Shown: positions 5,473 to 8,311 of the stretch, piece after piece
Layout: each line of letters begins with the position of its first letter
Position numbering within the stretch: the first letter of the stretch is position 1
From: UBA3774 sp045600025
GTDB lineage: Bacteria > Bacillota > Clostridia > Lachnospirales > Lachnospiraceae
Length of the DNA: 8,311 bases
Assembly: GCA_045600025.1 (NCBI GenBank)
Contig: JAZRXC010000016.1
Location: 1-8,311 of the forward strand
Direction of reading: 5' to 3'
Translations under genes and position numbers: made by a program
The notes under the pieces: generated by a model
Databases searched by the model: none
What the model saw: the letters and a program-made list of their open reading frames with translations, nothing else
Told to the model about the DNA's origin: nothing

Positions 5473-6471
5473 ATGAAAAACGTTAATATTGCTATATTAG
5501 GAGCGACCGGTGCTGTCGGTCGTGAGATGTTAAAGATTATCGAAGAGTATGAACTCCCGGTCGGTGAACTTAGGCTTCTTTCAAGCGAGCGAAGCGCGGG
5601 CGTCGTTCTTCCTTTTCGCGGCCAAGACATAACCGTGTCCGTGGCGCAGGAAAATTCATTTGCCGGAATGGATTTTGTACTTGGCGCTGTCGGAGGCGGA
5701 CTCGCAAAAGCATTTGCCCCTGCCATTAAAGCAGCCGGTGCAATCTTCATCGACAACAGTTCTTCTTTCAGGCTTGATTCGGATGTTCCGCTCGTCGTTC
5801 CTGAGATCAACGGTGCGGACGCTCTAAAACATAACGGCATTATCGCAAATCCTAACTGCTCGACCATCATTACCATGATGGCAGTTGCTGCGATTGCGAA
5901 GTTATCTCCCATCACAAGCATGGTAGCCTGCACATATCAGGCAGTATCAGGTGCAGGACAAGGTGGAATACTCGAACTTGATGCGCAGCTTGAAGACCTG
6001 CACGCAGGAAAAACGCCCGTAGCTCACGTATTCCCCACGCAGATTGCCAAGAACGTTATTCCTTATATCGGGAGTTACACAGATAACGGATATACCTCTG
6101 AGGAAATGAAACTCCAGAACGAAGGAAGAAAGATTCTGCATCTGCCCGACTTTTGTTGCACCTGCACATGCGTGCGTGTACCTGTATCACGCTCTCATGC
6201 TATATCAGCCACGCTGCGCACAAAAGATAAACTTTCACTTGAGGAAGTCAAGTCTGCTATCTCTGCTTTTCCCGGCGTTGTTCTGGCTGATGATATCTGC
6301 GGACGCGACTACCCTACTCCTCTTGATACTTCAAATCAGGATAAGGTGTATGTCGGCCGCATCAGAAAAGACCTCACAAGTGAAAACGGCATATCTCTCT
6401 GGTGCTGCGGCGACCAGATAAGAAAAGGAGCCGCTGCAAATGCGGTGCAGATATTAAAACTGTTTTTGTAA
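5473..6471 (+). CDS. asd: Aspartate-semialdehyde dehydrogenase
   Basis: Asd reduces 4-phospho-L-aspartate to L-aspartate 4-semialdehyde with NADPH and supplies both Hom and the lysine/diaminopimelate branch. The protein has 332 residues, the normal length. Motifs in order are NADP-binding GATGAVGREM (10-19), the substrate/phosphate region DNSSSFRLD (94-102), the active-site ANPNCST with Cys129 (125-131), QAVSGAGQGG (156-165), RVPVSRSHA with His242 (235-243), and RKGAAANAVQI at the carboxyl end (317-327). AGGAG at 5463-5467 precedes the ATG. It is the last gene of hom-lysC-asd and is closed by the strong hairpin at 6486-6518. Four cysteines packed into residues 228-233 and a Cys pair at 311-312 are more than I expect for this family. 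Confidence 0.96.
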   Translation: MKNVNIAILGATGAVGREMLKIIEEYELPVGELRLLSSERSAGVVLPFRGQDITVSVAQENSFAGMDFVLGAVGGGLAKAFAPAIKAAGAIFIDNSSSFRLDSDVPLVVPEINGADALKHNGIIANPNCSTIITMMAVAAIAKLSPITSMVACTYQAVSGAGQGGILELDAQLEDLHAGKTPVAHVFPTQIAKNVIPYIGSYTDNGYTSEEMKLQNEGRKILHLPDFCCTCTCVRVPVSRSHAISATLRTKDKLSLEEVKSAISAFPGVVLADDICGRDYPTPLDTSNQDKVYVGRIRKDLTSENGISLWCCGDQIRKGAAANAVQILKLFL

Positions 6472-6485
6472 TATTTCGCATATTA

Positions 6486-6518
6486 AAAACGGCGCCTTGG
6501 TGTATCAGGCGCCGTTTT
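6486..6518. terminator. Bidirectional terminator between asd and the nucleotidyltransferase gene
   Basis: AAAACGGCGCCT (6486-6497) pairs perfectly over 12 bases with AGGCGCCGTTTT (6507-6518) around a nine-base loop. The flanking A and T tracts make it work for both strands. It ends 13 bases before the stop of the convergent minus-strand gene. Confidence 0.92.
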
Positions 6519-6531
6519 GATGTCTGCGGAA

Positions 6532-7446
6532 TTATTTGAACAGCGGATTCGGGTATAGTCCCTTAGCCGCATAATCGGCAAGCTGAGATTGAACGTATTC
6601 TTTATCTTCCGCATATGTCACGCCGAACCATCTGTCATGGCTGGTAAGTACATCAACCGTCATAGTTCCGTCATGAATGCAATCATCTACTACTGAAGGG
6701 AGCAAATACTCTGCCTTAATATTTCCTTCGGGTACTTGGGCAAGAAATCCTGTGAACCTTTTCCGGAGTTCACTAACAAATGAGGGATGGAACCCCCAGA
6801 GATTCATCGAAACCTTCGCTTCATCATCCAGCGTAACTTTCTCCCCCTCAAATTCACCGGTAATAATTCCGTCACCGCCGCGTATTATATCCATTGTTTC
6901 ATGAACGCTGGCAAGCTTGCCGTTATCACCGAGCGTACATACGCCACGTGTAACGGTTCCGTTTTCGCTTAATGTATTCTTGATTATGAAACTTACCATA
7001 CCTGCGTTATCAGGACTGCAGTCATTCTTAAGGAAATTATAGATATGTCTATAGCACTCTTTTCCGTAATAATCGTCAGCGTTAATTACGGCAAACGGTG
7101 CATCTATAATATCTCTCGCTGCAAGAATTGCATGACCTGTGCCCCAGGGCTTAGTTCTTCCGTCGGGACGGGTAAATCCGGAAGGAAGATCATCCATATC
7201 CTGAAATGCATATTCAATATCAATATAATTCTTTAAATGATTTGCCACTATCTCCGTAAAATCAGCTTCTATGTCCTTACGAATAATGAATATTACTTTT
7301 TTGAATCCGGCTTCAATTGCATCAAATACCGAATAATCAATAATCGGCTCACCCGAAGGGCCGAGCTTAGCAAGCTGTTTAATGCCATTTCCGAAACGAC
7401 TTCCTATACCTGCTGCCATAACTACGAGTACGGGTTCTTGATTCAT
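6532..7446 (-). CDS. Sugar-phosphate nucleotidyltransferase-like protein, substrate unknown
   Basis: The 304-residue product has the GT-A fold signature of NTP transferases that activate sugar or alcohol phosphates with a nucleotide. Visible motifs are AAGIGSRFG (11-19) with a following Lys23 in the nucleotide-binding loop, GEPIIDYSVFDAIEAGF (32-48), KPWGTGHA (99-106) in the base/sugar-binding position, and NADDYYG (122-128), whose aspartates would hold the metal. SMNLWGF (213-219) and DRWFGVTYAEDK (271-282) also fit this family. I know close relatives only as generic 'nucleotidyltransferase' proteins, sometimes found next to choline- or aminoglycoside-kinase-like genes; no such partner is present here. 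AAGGAG (7456-7461, minus strand) lies nine bases before the ATG. The gene has its own good promoter and is convergent with asd, so it is not part of the amino-acid operon. A cytoplasmic role in cell-envelope precursor synthesis is plausible but unproven. Confidence 0.85.
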   Translation of the reverse strand: MNQEPVLVVMAAGIGSRFGNGIKQLAKLGPSGEPIIDYSVFDAIEAGFKKVIFIIRKDIEADFTEIVANHLKNYIDIEYAFQDMDDLPSGFTRPDGRTKPWGTGHAILAARDIIDAPFAVINADDYYGKECYRHIYNFLKNDCSPDNAGMVSFIIKNTLSENGTVTRGVCTLGDNGKLASVHETMDIIRGGDGIITGEFEGEKVTLDDEAKVSMNLWGFHPSFVSELRKRFTGFLAQVPEGNIKAEYLLPSVVDDCIHDGTMTVDVLTSHDRWFGVTYAEDKEYVQSQLADYAAKGLYPNPLFK

Positions 7447-7484
7447 ATGAATATTCTCCTTATGTAATAAGAATTTGTATGTAT

Positions 7485-7513
7485 ATTATAGCATCTGCAG
7501 AGTAAAAAAACAA
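7485..7513 (-). promoter_or_regulatory. Sigma-A promoter of the nucleotidyltransferase gene
   Basis: On the minus strand TTGTTT (7508-7513) and a perfect TATAAT (7485-7490) are 17 bases apart. Transcription would begin near 7478, giving a leader of about 30 bases with the AAGGAG binding site. Confidence 0.75.
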
Positions 7514-7524
7514 ATCTGCAATAC

Positions 7525-7555
7525 TTGATAAATCAGCCAAAATGTGAAATACTAT
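7525..7555 (+). promoter_or_regulatory. Weak candidate promoter of the plsC-like gene
   Basis: TTGATA (7525-7530) and TACTAT (7550-7555) could act as -35 and -10 boxes, but the 19-base spacer is long. No better pair is visible in the gap upstream of the acyltransferase. Confidence 0.3.
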
Positions 7556-7572
7556 TACATAGTTTTATTAAC

Positions 7573-7579
7573 GGAGGTG
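7573..7579 (+). promoter_or_regulatory. Shine-Dalgarno that points to a TTG start for plsC
   Basis: GGAGGTG ends six bases before the TTG at 7586-7588. The first in-frame ATG (7622-7624) has no such site and lies within the first hydrophobic segment. Confidence 0.75.
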
Positions 7580-7585
7580 TTATCT

Positions 7586-8311
7586 TTGGAAAAATTTACA
7601 GGTGGCATCAGACTTGCAATAATGTATGTAATCGTGTTCATATTTTTTGTTCCGTGGACACTGTTTGCCGGTACTATCCTTCTTATCATCGGCCTGTTTT
7701 CCAAGAGTGCACGCGAACGCGTGACTCTGGTTATCGCGCGTCTTGCACTTAGGCTTGTTCTTTTTATGGCAGGCACTCGCGTTACCGTTCGAAATGTAGA
7801 ATACGCGACAAAGGAGCCCTGCCTTTTAGTCGGTAATCACAGGAGTTATTTCGACATCATTACTTCTTATCCTTATATTAAAGGACGTTTAGGTTACGTG
7901 GCAAAAAAAGAGTTTACAAAAATTCCTCCTCTTGCTTTTTGGATGAGGCTTGCAGGTTGTATTTTCCTGGATCGTTCAGATCCGAGAAAAGGGCTTGCAA
8001 CCATCAATGAATGTGCTGAAGCCATTAAGAACGGACGCACTATGTTTGTCTTCCCTGAAGGTACCCGTAACCATACCAAGGAGATGATTGAATTCCATGA
8101 CGGCAGCTACAAGATTGCCGATAAAGCAGGTTGTCCGATCGTTCCCGTTGCGCTATATGGTACCGATGAGATCTACGAATATCACATCACATATTTCAAA
8201 CCCACTCATGTTTATATCCAGTTCGGCGAGCCTATTCCGACCGCCGGATTATCAAAGCCTGAGCTTCGCGCTGCTCACGACAAAGCTACTGCAGAAGTAC
8301 TCAGAATGTAC
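7586..8311 (+). CDS. plsC: 1-acyl-glycerol-3-phosphate acyltransferase (PlsC family), 3' end missing
   Basis: PlsC-type enzymes move an acyl chain to the sn-2 position of lysophosphatidate to make phosphatidate for membrane lipids. The frame from the TTG at 7586 is open for 242 codons to the window edge, so the carboxyl end is missing. A hydrophobic amino-terminal segment (about 9-36) would anchor it in the membrane. Acyltransferase block I is NHRSYFD (84-90), with the catalytic H85 and D90 of the HX4D motif. Block II is GCIFLDRSDPRKG (124-136), block III is FVFPEGTRN (154-162), and block IV is around CPIVPVAL (183-190). The TTG is preferred because of GGAGGTG six bases upstream; starting at the first ATG would cut into the membrane segment. 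It is divergent from the nucleotidyltransferase gene. A related acyltransferase with another acceptor cannot be excluded. Confidence 0.9.
   Translation, partial: MEKFTGGIRLAIMYVIVFIFFVPWTLFAGTILLIIGLFSKSARERVTLVIARLALRLVLFMAGTRVTVRNVEYATKEPCLLVGNHRSYFDIITSYPYIKGRLGYVAKKEFTKIPPLAFWMRLAGCIFLDRSDPRKGLATINECAEAIKNGRTMFVFPEGTRNHTKEMIEFHDGSYKIADKAGCPIVPVALYGTDEIYEYHITYFKPTHVYIQFGEPIPTAGLSKPELRAAHDKATAEVLRMY

Noticed and set aside
5424..5933. 169-codon minus-strand open frame opposite the start of asd
   Set aside because: It lies wholly antisense to a strongly supported gene, has a low-complexity composition and no recognisable motif or binding site.
7541..7562. ATGT/ACAT dyad upstream of plsC as a lipid-regulator operator
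   Set aside because: The half-sites are only four bases long and do not match a lipid-regulator operator I can name; such pairs are expected by chance in AT-rich DNA.

Overview
The window looks like a chromosomal segment of a Gram-positive Clostridia-type bacterium, most likely of the Lachnospiraceae group. This rests on moderate base composition, strong AGGAGG-type ribosome binding sites, sigma-A-like promoters with 17-base spacers, a tgt-yajC pair, and the style of the aspartate kinase. The assignment is an inference from gene content and protein character, not from a search.

Layout: positions 1-160 are an unexplained GC-rich, hairpin-containing block with no convincing gene. A clear promoter then sits directly against tgt (tRNA-guanine transglycosylase, preQ1 insertion), followed by yajC (Sec translocase accessory protein) and a terminator. 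Next is a 53-codon open frame that looks like the amino-terminal stub of an AEC-family (auxin efflux carrier/malate permease type) transporter, cut off where the terminator of the neighbouring thrB begins. thrB (homoserine kinase) lies on the minus strand and is divergent from a plus-strand operon hom-lysC-asd (homoserine dehydrogenase, aspartate kinase, aspartate-semialdehyde dehydrogenase). After asd a 12-bp perfect stem serves as a two-way terminator against a convergent minus-strand sugar-phosphate-type nucleotidyltransferase gene. That gene is divergent from a plsC-like acyltransferase, which starts with TTG and runs off the right edge.

How the genes work together: LysC, Asd, Hom and ThrB carry out the four successive steps from aspartate through aspartyl phosphate, aspartate semialdehyde and homoserine to O-phosphohomoserine. 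The last enzyme, threonine synthase (ThrC), is not in the window. thrB and hom are read from overlapping, face-to-face candidate promoters, so the two arms of the cluster may be mutually constrained. LysC keeps two ACT regulatory domains, while the carboxyl end of Hom appears to carry only a shortened, degenerate ACT-like segment, which suggests that feedback control sits mainly at the kinase.

Most of the window is ordinary housekeeping metabolism. The items most worth a second look are the transporter stub and its junction, the GC-rich block upstream of tgt, the apparently leaderless tgt transcript, the lipobox-like amino terminus of YajC, and the facing thrB/hom promoters. I saw no CRISPR array, tRNA, rRNA, insertion sequence or phage gene, and no strong case for a new multi-gene system.
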